DNA of 64,000 nucleotides from Tianweitania populi (GCF_014652875.1 NZ_BMZQ01000004.1:151531-215530); one strand, 5' to 3'; counted from the first letter of the stretch, positions 17,469 to 27,489 are shown. Numbers and translations: made by a program. The notes: generated from the letters alone by a model not told the origin.

Positions 17469-18197
17469 TCAGCCTCCGAGGAAGGTGCGGCGCACCTCGG
17501 GATTGTCGAGGAGTTCGCGCCCCGATCCGGTGAAGCGGTTGCCGCCCTGCACCAGCACATAGCCGCGATCGGCGATCTCGAGCGCCTGGCGGGCGTTCTG
17601 CTCGACCATGAGAATGGTGATGCCGATGCGCGCCACGTCGATGATGCGGTCGAACAACTCGTCCATGACGATCGGGCTGACGCCCGCGGTCGGTTCGTCG
17701 AGCATCAGCACCTGCGGCTCGGTCATTAGCGCCCGGCCAACCGCGACTTGCTGGCGCTGACCGCCGGATAGCTCGCCCGCCGGTTGGCGACGCTTTTCGC
17801 GCAGGATGGGGAACAGGTCATAGACCTGCTCGATCGTCTTGCGGATATCATCGCGGCGCAGAAAGGCCCCCATCTCCAGGTTTTCTTCCACCGTCATGGA
17901 GGTGAAGACATTGTGGGTTTGCGGCACGAAGCCCATGCCCTTGGCGACGCGCTGCTGAGGCTGGAGCGCGGTGATATCCTCGCCGCCCAGCCGCACCGAG
18001 CCCGACCGCAGCGGCAGCATGCCGAACAGCGCTTTCATCGCCGTGGACTTGCCGGCTCCGTTCGGGCCGACGATGACCGCAATCTCGCCCTTCGCGGCGG
18101 TGATGGTGCAGGTCTTCAGGATGTCGGCGGCACCGTAGCCGCCGGTCATCGCCTCGCCGACCAGATACGGCTCGGCCTGTGTTGTGTCGGGGCTCAT
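17469..18197 (-). CDS. livF: Branched-chain-type ABC transporter ATPase LivF
   Basis: A 242-residue ATP-binding subunit with Walker [10 protein letters not shown], signature LSGGQRQQVAVGRAL and Walker B VLMLDEPTAGVSP, plus a C-terminal LivF-like end in which NRFTGSGRELLDNPEVRRTFLGG is recognisable. It pairs with LivG as the heterodimeric motor. The ATG overlaps the livG stop by four bases (ATGA). Confidence 0.9.
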   Translation of the reverse strand: MSPDTTQAEPYLVGEAMTGGYGAADILKTCTITAAKGEIAVIVGPNGAGKSTAMKALFGMLPLRSGSVRLGGEDITALQPQQRVAKGMGFVPQTHNVFTSMTVEENLEMGAFLRRDDIRKTIEQVYDLFPILREKRRQPAGELSGGQRQQVAVGRALMTEPQVLMLDEPTAGVSPIVMDELFDRIIDVARIGITILMVEQNARQALEIADRGYVLVQGGNRFTGSGRELLDNPEVRRTFLGG

Positions 18198-18997
18198 AGT
18201 GTCAGTGCTGCCGTTTCAGGCTGCGCAAGTGCCCGGTTCTTCAGACCCGTGCCGAGATAGGCTTCGATCACCTGCTCGTTGCGGATGATCTCGTCGGGCG
18301 CGCCCGTCGCCAGAACCTTGCCCTGCGCCATCACGATCACCGAATGGCAAAGACGGGCGATGAAGTCCATGTCGTGCTCGATCACGCAGAAAGTGTAGCC
18401 ACGCTCCTTGTTCAAGCGCACGATCGCCTCGCCGATGGTCTTCAGCAGGGTGCGATTGACGCCGGCACCGACCTCATCGAGAAACACGATCTTGGCGTCG
18501 ACCATCATGGTGCGGCCGAGTTCGACGAGTTTCTTCTGCCCGCCGGACAGGTTTCCGGCCTTCTCATCGCGCAGGTGAGACAAAGTGAGGAAGTCCAGCA
18601 CGCCTTCCGCCTTGTCGCGCAAACGGCGCTCTTCCTGCGCGATGGCGCCGCGGCGAAACCAAGCATTCCAAAGCGTTTCGCCCTGCTGATTGCCTGGCAC
18701 CATCATCAGGTTTTCGAGCACGGTCATGGAGCTGAATTCATGCGCGATCTGGAATGTGCGCAGCAGCCCCTTAGAGAAAAGCACATGCGGCGGTAGCCCG
18801 GTGATGTCTTCGCCGGCCATGGTCACCCGTCCCGACGTCGGCTGGTGCACGCCGGCAATCAGGTTGAAGAGCGTCGACTTGCCTGCCCCGTTCGGCCCGA
18901 TCAAACCGGTGATCTCGCCTTGAGCGATCTCCAGTGACACACCATCGACGGCGTGGAAGCCGCCGAAGCGTTTGATCATATCCTGGACGACGATCAT
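18194..18997 (-). CDS. livG: Branched-chain-type ABC transporter ATPase LivG
   Basis: A 267-residue ATP-binding subunit with Walker [10 protein letters not shown], signature [16 protein letters not shown] and Walker [13 protein letters not shown]. The Walker B region has V-G-A in place of the usual P-T-A after the catalytic Glu, as in many LivG-type proteins for aromatic substrates. The ATG at 18997 with GGGAGAC upstream is preferred over a GTG at 19036. It is followed by livF with a four-base overlap. Confidence 0.9.
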   Translation of the reverse strand: MIVVQDMIKRFGGFHAVDGVSLEIAQGEITGLIGPNGAGKSTLFNLIAGVHQPTSGRVTMAGEDITGLPPHVLFSKGLLRTFQIAHEFSSMTVLENLMMVPGNQQGETLWNAWFRRGAIAQEERRLRDKAEGVLDFLTLSHLRDEKAGNLSGGQKKLVELGRTMMVDAKIVFLDEVGAGVNRTLLKTIGEAIVRLNKERGYTFCVIEHDMDFIARLCHSVIVMAQGKVLATGAPDEIIRNEQVIEAYLGTGLKNRALAQPETAALTL

Positions 18998-19106
18998 CCA
19001 GTCTCCCAATCCTGATAGTTCGATGCCGAAGAGCACTGCGGCACAGAGATAAAGGCGGTGCCGGACAGTCTTCAGGACCGCCCGGCATTGCGTTCTGTGT
19101 CAGATC

Positions 19107-20291
19107 TTAGTGGAACTTAACGGTCTTGACCGCTCCGCCTTCGATTTCCTGCTCACGGAACGCACCTGCGCTTTCGCCCGGCTCGATCAGCTCGACAGCG
19201 GATGCGCCGACATAGTCGATGTCGCCGCCATCCTTCAGGATCTGCAGCGCCTTCGCCAGTTCACCCGGGTAGATCTTCTCGCCCGGTGCATTGGCAACGT
19301 CCATGATCTTGGACTTGTAGTCGGCCGAGGCCGAAGACTTGGCAGCCTGCATGGCCAGCAGCATGAGCGCGGTGGCATCATAGGTTTCCGGAACGAAGGT
19401 CGCCGACCCGGCAATGCCTGCCTTTTCCGTCATTTCCATCAGCTTGGCCGCGCCCGGGCTGTCCGTTCCGGGCAGGTTGCCGAAGGCGCCGTCGAGTTGC
19501 GTGCCGAAACGCTTGACGAGGCTGGCACCCCACATGCCATTCGGAAACGCGAACTTGGAAAAGGCGCCCGTATCAAGAACCGTTTGCACGATGCCCGCAC
19601 CGCCCTGATCCGCATAACCAGCAATAACCAGCGCGTCGCCGCCAGCCGAGGCGAGCGAGCCCACTTCTGCCGAATAATCGCCCTTGCCGTCTTCATGCGG
19701 GGCGCTCAGCGTGACCTTGCCGCCGAGCTTCTCGAAGGCGGTCTGCACGGACGAGGCAACGCCCTTGCCGTAGTCGTTGTTGGTGTAGGAAATCGCCACG
19801 CTCTTGATGCCGCGGTCCCGCATGATCTGCGCCAGCACTTCGCCTTCACGTGCATCCGACGGAGCCGTGCGGAAGAACAGTCCCTTGTCCTCCAGCGTCG
19901 AAAGCGCGGGCGAAGTGGCGGACGGCGAAATCAACACGATGCCGTTGGGCACCGCGACATTGGTGAGAACGGCAGTGGCTGCACCCGAGCAACTCGGCCC
20001 GATGATACCAGCCACCTTGTCACCCGTAATCAGCCGTTCGGCCGCCGCTGTCGCCGCACCGGCATCGATGCAGGTCTCGTCTGCGCGTACGGCCGTGACC
20101 TTGGCGCCATCAAGGAAAAGGCCGGAATCATTGACTTCCTTGATCACGAGTTCGGCCGCCTGCGCCATCGGCGGAGTCAGCGTTTCAATTGGGCCGGTGA
20201 AGCCCATTTCGATGCCGATCTTGACGTCTTCAGCCTTGGCCGCCGTCGCCAGCACCAGAAGCGATGCAGAAACGAGTAGAAACTTCTTCAT
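19107..20291 (-). CDS. Branched-chain-type ABC transporter substrate-binding protein
   Basis: A 394-residue periplasmic binding protein (Peripla_BP_6 type). A signal peptide (about 1-20, MKKFLLVSASLLVLATAAKA) is followed by EDVKIGIEMGFTGPIETLTPP, IGPSCSGAATAVLTNVAVPNGIVLISPSATSPAL and GIKSVAISYTNNDYGKG, typical of the family. The ATG at 20291 has an AGGGAGAA ribosome site; the long upstream extension of the frame is spurious. It heads the operon SBP-livG-livF-livH-livM. Its location inside the anthranilate island suggests an aromatic acid ligand rather than leucine, which is inference. Confidence 0.88.
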   Translation of the reverse strand: MKKFLLVSASLLVLATAAKAEDVKIGIEMGFTGPIETLTPPMAQAAELVIKEVNDSGLFLDGAKVTAVRADETCIDAGAATAAAERLITGDKVAGIIGPSCSGAATAVLTNVAVPNGIVLISPSATSPALSTLEDKGLFFRTAPSDAREGEVLAQIMRDRGIKSVAISYTNNDYGKGVASSVQTAFEKLGGKVTLSAPHEDGKGDYSAEVGSLASAGGDALVIAGYADQGGAGIVQTVLDTGAFSKFAFPNGMWGASLVKRFGTQLDGAFGNLPGTDSPGAAKLMEMTEKAGIAGSATFVPETYDATALMLLAMQAAKSSASADYKSKIMDVANAPGEKIYPGELAKALQILKDGGDIDYVGASAVELIEPGESAGAFREQEIEGGAVKTVKFH

Positions 20292-20508
20292 ACCATTCTC
20301 CCTGTCACCCGATCGTTCCCCGATGGTATTCCACCGATGCGTGCAGCCCTTGTGAGCCGACGTCGAACTTCGCGGGTTACAAGGCAGTATTCCGGCTTGT
20401 TTTTCCAGAGGCCATTGTGCCGCTTCACCGGAAACGACACAATTTTGATGGTTTAGCGCGTTGGCGAGCCGCAAGGGAGAGCCGGCACGCGTCCAGCAGG
20501 GGCGATGG

Positions 20509-21300
20509 CTAGACTTTCGTGACCAACGCCAATGCACGCACAGGACTGCCCGTGCCGCCAACGATCTTCAGCGGCGCCACAATGAGGATCGCGCCCTTAG
20601 GCGGGAGCTTGTCGAGGTTTACCAAGCTGGCGAGGCCGTATTTGTTGTTCTTGTGCAGCAGGTTGTGCGCCGGAAATGGCGGTTCGAAGCCGCCGGCGCC
20701 ACCGGCATCCGTGCCGATGCATTGCGTGCCCCAGCCGATCGCGCCGCGTTGAAGAATATAGTCGATGCAGTCGGGCGATGGTCCGGGTGAATGGGGGCCG
20801 TTCTCGTCGGCGTTCAGGAAGCTGTCTTCGGAGCCGTTGCGCTTGTCCCAGTCGGTGCGCATTACGACCCATTCACCCGGATTGATCGCGCCATGTTCGG
20901 CTTCCCAGGCCTTCACGCCGTCGGCCGTCAGCAGGAAGTCGGGGTTCTCCGCCGTTTGCGCCGAGCAATCGATAACGTTGACGGGCGCGACGAAGTTCTT
21001 GACGGGGATCGTGTCGGTGAAGCCGTCCGAATAGTCTTTGCCGGTAATCCAGTGATGCGGCGCATCGAAATGGGTGCCGGAATGCTCGCCGACCTTCAGC
21101 CAGTTCCAGGCCCAGAATGGCCCGTCCTGATCATATTCGGAAATGCGATGGATCTCGATCTTCGGCGTGTCCTTGGCGAACTCCGGCGGCAGCTTCAACA
21201 GCGGCGTGTCAGGGCCAAGTGGGGCGGTCAGATCGACAACCTCGACCCCGCCTGTTCCCAGCAGATCCGCGAGTTGCCCCAGAGTCGTCGCAGTCGTCAT
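20509..21300 (-). CDS. Cyclase family protein (KynB-type metal-dependent amidohydrolase)
   Basis: A 263-residue protein of the cyclase family, which includes bacterial kynurenine formamidase KynB, isatin hydrolase and similar metal-dependent ring- or amide-opening enzymes. The metal motif HSGTHFDAPHHW (pattern HxGTHxDxPxH) is intact. A second conserved block is GWGTQCIGTDAGG, and the C-terminus contains GAILIVAPLKIVGGTGSPVRALAL, which is typical. The ATG at 21300 follows a GAGGAGG site. It could be a second N-formylkynurenine formamidase beside the hydrolase at 13568, or act on a ring-cleavage intermediate. It is divergent from the MarR gene. Confidence 0.78.
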   Translation of the reverse strand: MTTATTLGQLADLLGTGGVEVVDLTAPLGPDTPLLKLPPEFAKDTPKIEIHRISEYDQDGPFWAWNWLKVGEHSGTHFDAPHHWITGKDYSDGFTDTIPVKNFVAPVNVIDCSAQTAENPDFLLTADGVKAWEAEHGAINPGEWVVMRTDWDKRNGSEDSFLNADENGPHSPGPSPDCIDYILQRGAIGWGTQCIGTDAGGAGGFEPPFPAHNLLHKNNKYGLASLVNLDKLPPKGAILIVAPLKIVGGTGSPVRALALVTKV

Positions 21301-21394
21301 CGGTCGAGCCTCCTCAATCAGGCGCAATGGCCTTTGTCCGCGACCCGCATCTCGTTGATGGAAGGGTGCCGCTTGTTCCCGGGAGAAAGTCTAG

Positions 21395-21408
21395 GCATAA
21401 AAATATGC
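21395..21408. promoter_or_regulatory. Inverted repeat between the cyclase and MarR genes
   Basis: GCATA (21395-21399) and TATGC (21404-21408) flank four A residues in the divergent promoter region. MarR proteins often bind AT-rich inverted repeats of this size in their own divergent promoters, so this is a candidate autoregulatory site. The sequence alone does not prove it. Confidence 0.4.
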
Positions 21409-21430
21409 GTCTGCAAACATCCTTGTTGCG

Positions 21431-22072
21431 GTGCCAGCATCAAAGACAAGATGTAAGCAGGTTGATCTGGCTGTGCTGAAACGGCTAAGCCGCGCTCGGG
21501 ATTATGCCTCACAGGCACAAAGCACAGCGGTAGCAACAAGGGAAACAAGCAAGTTGACCGCGGATCAGACCGAGAGGGATCATTGGCTGGACGGCGAAAC
21601 CAAGATCGCCGATGCGCCCGACAAGCATGGCGATGAGACGCATCTGTGGCTTCGTCTGCTCACCTGCACGACGTTGATCGAGACCGAGATTCGGCGCGGA
21701 TTGCGCGAGGAGTTCGACTTCACCCTGCCGCGTTTCGATCTGCTGGCTCAGCTGGAGCGCGCCGAAAATGGCATGGTGCTCGGCGAAATATCCAAGCGGA
21801 TGATGGTGTCGGCGGGCAATCTGACCGCTCTTGTAGAGCGGTTGGTGGAAAGCGGCCACATCACGCGCACGACCTCGCCTTCCGACCGTCGGGTGCAGAT
21901 CGTCACGCTCACGCCCTTCGGACACAGCGCCTTTGGTGAAATGGCCGAACGCCATCGTGCCTGGTTGAACAACCTGTTCTCAGGCGTGTCGGCGGAAGAA
22001 CGGGATGTGCTTCTGGCCGCGCTCGCCAAGCTCAAGATCTCCGTGCGGCAGGGCCTGGCACAAGAGCGCTGA
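21431..22072 (+). CDS. MarR-family transcriptional regulator
   Basis: A winged-helix regulator. The MarR core covers the last 150 residues: FDLLAQLERAENGMVLGEISKRMMVSAGNLTALVERLVESGHI is the HTH, followed by the wing SPSDRRVQIVTLTPFG. The frame opens with GTG at 21431; the first 40 residues do not look like MarR sequence, and a TTG at 21554 may be the true start. MarR proteins of this kind usually repress aromatic-CoA pathways and release DNA on binding the aryl-CoA. It sits just before the monooxygenase gene, making it the likely regulator of the island. Confidence 0.82.
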   Translation: MPASKTRCKQVDLAVLKRLSRARDYASQAQSTAVATRETSKLTADQTERDHWLDGETKIADAPDKHGDETHLWLRLLTCTTLIETEIRRGLREEFDFTLPRFDLLAQLERAENGMVLGEISKRMMVSAGNLTALVERLVESGHITRTTSPSDRRVQIVTLTPFGHSAFGEMAERHRAWLNNLFSGVSAEERDVLLAALAKLKISVRQGLAQER

Positions 22073-22120
22073 GCGTCTGACAGCGCTGCTCGTGGCCACA
22101 GCAATAATCACCGACCGGTA

Positions 22121-22142
22121 AAAACTTTAAGCTTGAAACTTC
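22121..22142 (+). promoter_or_regulatory. Candidate operator upstream of the 2-aminobenzoyl-CoA monooxygenase
   Basis: Contains AAACTTTAAGCTTGAA about 75 bp upstream of the ATG at 22215. It matches the site at 13478-13498 before the ligase operon at 15 of 16 positions. The centre AAGCTT is palindromic with flanking TT/AA, a dimer-site shape. Confidence 0.55.
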
Positions 22143-22214
22143 TTTCGAAGAGGTCCACCCTCGCGGTGCCTTGGATGGTCCGCTCTGCGTGGATCGAAGC
22201 GAAGGAAGAAGCAT

Positions 22215-24533
22215 ATGCGGATGGTTTGCATCGGCGGGGGCGCTGCCGGCCTGTATTTTGCGCTGCTGATGAAGCGGCAGCATCCTGCGCATGAGATCAC
22301 CGTGATCGAGCGCAACAAGCCGTTTGATACATTCGGCTGGGGCATTGTTTTTTCCGACGCCACCATGCAGTCCATGCGGCAATGGGACCCGCAAACGGCG
22401 CAGGTGATCGAAGACAGCTTCAACCACTGGGACGACATCGAGCTTCTGTTCAAGGGTCGGCGCATCCGCACAACCGGGCATGGCTTTGTCGGCATTGGCC
22501 GCAAGAAGATGCTGAACATCCTGCAGGATCGCTGCATCGAGCTTGGCGTAGAATTGCAGTTCGAGCGCGAAGTGGATTCCGACACCGAGTTCCCCGATGC
22601 CGATCTGATCATCGCCGCCGATGGCGTAAACTCGAAAATCCGCAGGAAGTACGAGACCGTCTTCAAGCCCGACCTCCTAGTGCGGCCGAACCGCTTCATC
22701 TGGCTCGGCACCAACAAGCGTTATGACGCCTTTACCTTCGACTTCCGCCGTACGGAGCACGGCTGGTTCCAAGCGCATATCTACCGCTTCGACGAGAATA
22801 CCTCGACCTTCATCGTTGAAACGACGGAAGAGACGTTCAAGGCGCATGGCCTCGATCAGATAGATCAAGATCAGTCCATCGCGTTTTGCGAGGCCGTGTT
22901 TTCGGAAACGCTGGAAGGTCACAGCCTGCTGAGCAATGCGCGCCATCTGCGCGGTTCGGCCTGGCTTAACTTCAACCGCCTGATCTGCGACAAATGGAGC
23001 CTGCATAACGGCAGCAGCCATGTCGTCCTGATGGGCGACAGCGCGCATACAGCGCATTTCGCGATCGGCTCCGGCACCAAGCTGGCGCTTGACGACGCCA
23101 TCGAGCTGACCCGCCAGTTCGACCTTGCCGGCCATGAGGCCGAGAAGATCCCGGCCGTTCTCGACGCCTATGAGGACATCAGGCGCGTGGATGTGGCGCG
23201 CATTCAGAACGCCGCACGCAATGCGATGGAATGGTTCGAAGTCGTCGGCGAACGCTATGCAGAGCATTTCGAGCCGGAACAGTTCATGTATTCCATGCTG
23301 ACGCGTTCGCAGCGGATCAGCCATGAAAACCTGCGGCTGCGTGATCCGATCTGGCTGGAAGGTTACGAGCGGTGGTTTGCAGAGCGGGCCGGCGTTCAGC
23401 CGGGCGCGAACGGACAGGTGCCGCCGCCGATGTTCACGCCTTATTCCATCAAGGACCTGACGCTGCACAACCGCATCGTGATGTCGCCGATGGCCATGTA
23501 TTCGGCAACCGATGGCCTCGCCAACGACTTCCACCTTGTCCATCTCGGTTCGCGCGCCATGGGTGGAGCGGCGTTGATCTTCCCTGAAATGACCTGCGTG
23601 TCGCCTGATGGGCGTATCACGCCGGGCTGCCTCGGCCTGTGGACCGACGAACAGGGTGCAGCGCTGAAGCGCCTCGTTGATTTCGTTCACACCCAGACGC
23701 CCGCCAAGATCGGCATCCAGCTCGGCCATGCCGGCCGTAAGGGTTCAACCAAGCTTGCCTGGGAAGGCATGGATCAGCCGGTGGATGAAGGCGGCTGGGA
23801 CCTGATTTCCGCATCCGCCCTGCCCTACAAGCCCGCATCCCACACACCGCGCGCCATGACGCGCGAGGATATGGATCGCGTCGTCGCCGACTTCGTTTCC
23901 GCCACGAAGCGGGCCGTAGCGGCCGGGTTCGACATGCTGGAACTGCATGCCGCACATGGCTATCTCCTGTCGAGCTTCCTGTCGCCGCTGACCAACAAGC
24001 GTGAGGACGAGTATGGCGGCAGCGCCGAGAACCGTGCTCGTTTCCCGCTGGAAGTGTTCAGGGCCGTAAAGACGGCATGGCCGGAAAACAAGCCGATCTC
24101 CGTGCGCTTGTCGGCGCATGACTGGTATGAGGGCGGCAACACGCCGGAAGACGCGACGGTCTTTGCGCAGATGTTCAAGGATGCCGGCGCCGACATGATC
24201 GACTGCTCGTCGGGCCAGGTGGTGAGCGAGGAGAAGCCGGTTTATGGCCGCCTGTTCCAAACGCCGTTTTCCGACAAGATCCGCAACGAAATCGAAGTGC
24301 CGACCATTGCCGTTGGCGCGATCTCGGAGGCCGACCATGCCAACTCGATCATCGCGGCAGGGCGAGCGGATTTGTGCGCGGTAGCGCGACCACATTTGGC
24401 CGATCCCGCTTTCGTTCTGCACGAAGCGGCCAAGATCGGGTTTGAAGGCCAGCAATGGCCCAAGCAGTATCACTCCGGGCGTGCGCAGTATGTGACGAAC
24501 CTGCAGCGCGCGGCAGCCGAGGCCAAGCGGTGA
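22215..24533 (+). CDS. 2-aminobenzoyl-CoA monooxygenase/reductase (salicylyl-CoA 5-hydroxylase-type fusion)
   Basis: A 772-residue two-domain flavoprotein. Residues about 1-395 form an FAD monooxygenase with the dinucleotide motif VCIGGGAAGLYF and a second FAD block VVLMGDSAHTAHF. Residues about 405-770 form an old-yellow-enzyme-like reductase (YSIKDLTLHNRIVMSPMAMY, ELHAAHGYLLSSFLSPLTN, ending with a TIM-barrel flavin site VARPHLADP). In the known aerobic 2-aminobenzoyl-CoA pathway this fusion hydroxylates and reduces the ring to a non-aromatic 2-amino-5-oxocyclohexenyl-carbonyl-CoA. The anthranilate-CoA ligase and kynU in the same island favour this over salicylyl-CoA. The start has a GAAGGAAG site. 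Confidence 0.88.
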   Translation: MRMVCIGGGAAGLYFALLMKRQHPAHEITVIERNKPFDTFGWGIVFSDATMQSMRQWDPQTAQVIEDSFNHWDDIELLFKGRRIRTTGHGFVGIGRKKMLNILQDRCIELGVELQFEREVDSDTEFPDADLIIAADGVNSKIRRKYETVFKPDLLVRPNRFIWLGTNKRYDAFTFDFRRTEHGWFQAHIYRFDENTSTFIVETTEETFKAHGLDQIDQDQSIAFCEAVFSETLEGHSLLSNARHLRGSAWLNFNRLICDKWSLHNGSSHVVLMGDSAHTAHFAIGSGTKLALDDAIELTRQFDLAGHEAEKIPAVLDAYEDIRRVDVARIQNAARNAMEWFEVVGERYAEHFEPEQFMYSMLTRSQRISHENLRLRDPIWLEGYERWFAERAGVQPGANGQVPPPMFTPYSIKDLTLHNRIVMSPMAMYSATDGLANDFHLVHLGSRAMGGAALIFPEMTCVSPDGRITPGCLGLWTDEQGAALKRLVDFVHTQTPAKIGIQLGHAGRKGSTKLAWEGMDQPVDEGGWDLISASALPYKPASHTPRAMTREDMDRVVADFVSATKRAVAAGFDMLELHAAHGYLLSSFLSPLTNKREDEYGGSAENRARFPLEVFRAVKTAWPENKPISVRLSAHDWYEGGNTPEDATVFAQMFKDAGADMIDCSSGQVVSEEKPVYGRLFQTPFSDKIRNEIEVPTIAVGAISEADHANSIIAAGRADLCAVARPHLADPAFVLHEAAKIGFEGQQWPKQYHSGRAQYVTNLQRAAAEAKR

Positions 24534-25303
24534 GCCGCCATGCTTTCGTGACCGGCGCCGGCAGCGGTATCGGCAGGGTCATTGCGCTGAAACTGGCAGA
24601 AGCGGGCTATGCGGTGACGTTGGCCGGTCGTCGGGCTGAGCCGCTGCAAGCGGCGGCAACGGAGATTGCGGCAAGCGGCGGCATGAGCTCCGTTCTCGAC
24701 GGATTGGACGTCACGGACGAGGCAGTTGTGCAGGCTGGCGTTTCGCGTGCTGTGGCCGAGGCTGGGCCAATCGCCGTACTCGTGAACTGTGCCGGCGAAG
24801 CGCCATCGGCACCCTTCGAAAAGACGGGCTTGGACCTGTGGAATCGCGTGCTGGGCATCAATCTCACCGGCACCTTCCTGACCACGCAGGCCGCCCTGCC
24901 CTCGATCAAACAGGCCGGCAATGGCCGCATCGTCAACATCGCCAGCACGGCGGGCATGACCGGCTATCCCTACGTCTCTGCCTACTGCGCCTCCAAGCAT
25001 GGCGTGATCGGACTGACCCGCGCCCTGGCCTTGGAACTGGCGAAAACGGATGTGACGGTGAATGCGGTCTGCCCCGGCTTCACCGACACGCCGCTGCTGG
25101 ACGGGGCGATCGACGTGATTACCGGCAAAACTGGGCGGACGGCGGATGAAGCCCGCGCCAGCCTCGCGCGCAGCAACCCGCAAGGCCGATTGGTGACGCC
25201 TGAAGAGGTGGCGCATGCCGTGATATGGCTGGTGTCGCCGGCCGCAGGTTCCATCACCGGACAAGCGATTGCGGTTGCCGGCGGCGAAGTGATGGCTGGG
25301 TAG
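24530..25303 (+). CDS. Short-chain dehydrogenase/reductase (FabG-like)
   Basis: A 257-residue NAD(P)-dependent oxidoreductase. The cofactor motif TGAGSGIG is at 9-16, the catalytic serine lies in [12 protein letters not shown] and the YxxxK pair in YCASK. A GTG at 24530 overlaps the monooxygenase stop (GTGA), showing translational coupling; the frame opens 75 nt earlier but within the previous gene. It probably oxidises a hydroxyl or reduces the ring ketone of the dearomatised CoA ester, the first step after the monooxygenase/reductase. Confidence 0.85.
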   Translation: MSRHAFVTGAGSGIGRVIALKLAEAGYAVTLAGRRAEPLQAAATEIAASGGMSSVLDGLDVTDEAVVQAGVSRAVAEAGPIAVLVNCAGEAPSAPFEKTGLDLWNRVLGINLTGTFLTTQAALPSIKQAGNGRIVNIASTAGMTGYPYVSAYCASKHGVIGLTRALALELAKTDVTVNAVCPGFTDTPLLDGAIDVITGKTGRTADEARASLARSNPQGRLVTPEEVAHAVIWLVSPAAGSITGQAIAVAGGEVMAG

Positions 25304-25370
25304 GATCAAGAACAAGGGCGCGGGACTGCATGACGGTGCGGTTGATGCAGCCTGGAACGGAGGAAAACTG

Positions 25371-26213
25371 ATGACCAACGCGATGCAGAACAAGCAGCGT
25401 CCGTTCAAGACCCACAAGGCCAGCCACTTCCTGTTCGAAACGGACGAGGATGGTCGCGTTGCCACCATCACGCTCAACCGTCCCGAGAAGAAGAATCCGC
25501 TGACCTTCGAAAGCTACGAGGAACTCGGCGACCTGTTCCGCTCGCTGCATCGCGCCAGCGATGTGCGTGTTGTGGTTCTGCGCGGCGCTGACAACAACTT
25601 TTCCTCGGGCGGCGATGTGTTCGACATCATCGAGCCCCTGACCACGATGACAATGCCGGACCTCCTGGCTTTCACCCGCATGACCGGCGATCTCGTGCGC
25701 CAGATCCGCGCCTGCCCGCAGCCGGTGATTGCCGCAGTGGATGGGATCTGCGCCGGCGCCGGGGCGATCCTGGCAATGGCTTCGGATTACCGCTTGGCAA
25801 CGCCGGAAGCGAAAACCGCTTTCCTGTTTACCCGCGTCGGTCTGGCCGGTGCGGATATGGGCGCGTGCGGCATTCTTCCGCGCATTATCGGCCAAGGGCG
25901 TGCGGCAGAACTCCTGTTTACCGGCCGCGTTCTGAGCGCTGCAGAGGGGCATGCCTGGGGCTTCTACAACGCCCTGCATGAACGCGCTGCCCTGATCGAG
26001 GAAGCTCAGCGCTTTGCGCGCACGTTGGCAGATGGGCCCTGGTTCGCGCATTCCATGACCAAGAAGATGCTCGATCAGGAATGGTCGATGGGCATTGATG
26101 AGATGCTCGAATCGGAAGCGCAGGCGCAGGCGATCTGCATGGCGACCGGTGACTTTCGCCGCGCCTTTGAGGCTTTCGCGGGAAAAACCAAGCCGGCCTT
26201 CGAGGGCAACTGA
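25371..26213 (+). CDS. Enoyl-CoA hydratase/isomerase family protein
   Basis: A 280-residue crotonase-fold enzyme. The oxyanion-hole segments [11 protein letters not shown] and [19 protein letters not shown] are intact, and [16 protein letters not shown] opens the fold. A strong GGAGGAAAACTG ribosome site precedes the ATG. In this operon it most likely hydrates or hydrolytically opens the alicyclic CoA intermediate of anthranilate breakdown. The usual pair of catalytic glutamates is not obvious from the alignment-free reading, so hydrolase or isomerase activity remains possible. Confidence 0.85.
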   Translation: MTNAMQNKQRPFKTHKASHFLFETDEDGRVATITLNRPEKKNPLTFESYEELGDLFRSLHRASDVRVVVLRGADNNFSSGGDVFDIIEPLTTMTMPDLLAFTRMTGDLVRQIRACPQPVIAAVDGICAGAGAILAMASDYRLATPEAKTAFLFTRVGLAGADMGACGILPRIIGQGRAAELLFTGRVLSAAEGHAWGFYNALHERAALIEEAQRFARTLADGPWFAHSMTKKMLDQEWSMGIDEMLESEAQAQAICMATGDFRRAFEAFAGKTKPAFEGN

Positions 26214-26216
26214 GCC

Positions 26217-27416
26217 ATGGCGGATCATTCCCATAGCATCGCCCGCGCGCCATCACGCGATCATCTGGACTGGCCCTTCTTTGGTCCAGAACATCGCGAT
26301 CTCGCCGGGCAGCTGGATGCCTTTATCGCACAGGGCGGGCTGGGTGAGATCGACCATGGCGATGCGGATAATGCCTGCAAGGCACTGGTGCGGCGGCTGG
26401 GCGACGCGGGCTTCCTGCGCCAATGCGTGCCGTCAGTCTATGGCGGGGCGTCCGAGATCATCGACAGCCGTGCCCTTTGCGTAATGCGCGAAACGCTGGC
26501 CTATGCCGACGGTCTGGCGGACTTTGCCTTCGCCATGCAGGGGCTCGGCACAGGCGCGATCAGCCTGTCAGGCTCGGACGCCATCAAGAGCGACGTGCTG
26601 CCGCGCATTGCCAAGGGCGAGTTGATCTCGGGCTTTGCTCTCACCGAGCCGGAAGCAGGGTCGGACGTCGCTGCGATGGCGACGACGGCTGACCGCGATG
26701 GCGACGACTACGTGCTGAATGGCGAGAAGATCTTCATCTCCAACGGCGGCATCGCCGATATCTACACGGTTTTTGCCCGTACCGGAGAAGCGCCGGGCAC
26801 ACGCGGCATCTCCGCCTTTGTCGTCTTCGCCGATGCGCCGGGCCTGGTCGTGGCTGAGCGGATCGAAACGATCGCGCCGCACCCCCTAGCCCGCATCCGC
26901 TTCGAGAACTGCCGCGTTCCCGCGGCCCAGATGCTCGGCACGCCCGGCGAAGGCTTCAAGATCGCCATGCGCACGCTCGACATCTTTCGTCCATCGGTCG
27001 CGGCCGCCGCACTTGGCTTCGCGCGTCGCGCGCTGGATGAAGCGGTCGCTCACGCCACATCGCGCAAGATGTTCGGGGCGACGCTCGGCGATCTTCCCAC
27101 GGCGCAAAGTACCCTCGGCGACATGGCTACCGCCATCGATGCGGGGTCGCTTTTGACCATCCGCACAGCTTGGCGCCGCGACGTGCAGAAGCTGCCGATC
27201 ACGCGCGAAGCGGCCATGGCAAAGATGACTGCCACGGAGAACGCGCAATGGGTCATCGATCAGGCGCTGCAGCTGTTTGGCGGGCGCGGTGTGCGCGTCG
27301 GCGAGATTACCGAGCGGCTTTACCGCGAGATCCGGGCCCTTCGCATCTATGAAGGGGCCACCGAGGTCCAGAAGCTGATCATCGGCCGCGAATTGATGAA
27401 GGCGGCCCGCTCATGA
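26217..27416 (+). CDS. Acyl-CoA dehydrogenase
   Basis: A 399-residue FAD-dependent dehydrogenase that introduces the alpha-beta double bond into an acyl-CoA. FAD/substrate motifs [16 protein letters not shown] and [14 protein letters not shown] are present. The C-terminal [17 protein letters not shown] contains the catalytic glutamate of the medium-chain type (E in YEG), and [10 protein letters not shown] lies before it. It begins 3 nt after the hydratase gene. Its likely substrate is a cyclohexane- or pimeloyl-like CoA ester from the anthranilate ring. Confidence 0.9.
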   Translation: MADHSHSIARAPSRDHLDWPFFGPEHRDLAGQLDAFIAQGGLGEIDHGDADNACKALVRRLGDAGFLRQCVPSVYGGASEIIDSRALCVMRETLAYADGLADFAFAMQGLGTGAISLSGSDAIKSDVLPRIAKGELISGFALTEPEAGSDVAAMATTADRDGDDYVLNGEKIFISNGGIADIYTVFARTGEAPGTRGISAFVVFADAPGLVVAERIETIAPHPLARIRFENCRVPAAQMLGTPGEGFKIAMRTLDIFRPSVAAAALGFARRALDEAVAHATSRKMFGATLGDLPTAQSTLGDMATAIDAGSLLTIRTAWRRDVQKLPITREAAMAKMTATENAQWVIDQALQLFGGRGVRVGEITERLYREIRALRIYEGATEVQKLIIGRELMKAARS

Positions 27417-27489
27417 CCTGCACCCACAAAAATCGACCGCTTGTCCGCTCCGCCGCGCAGCGACAACCAGCATCTGAATGGAGAAGGAC

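Noticed and set aside
20292..20561. N-terminal extension of the Liv-type binding protein
   Set aside because: The extension lacks protein-like composition, and the ATG at 20291 has a strong ribosome site and starts a typical signal peptide.
22065..22087. Hairpin AGCGCTG/CAGCGCT after the MarR gene as a terminator
   Set aside because: The stem is only 7 bp, each half is nearly self-complementary by chance, and there is no T-tract.
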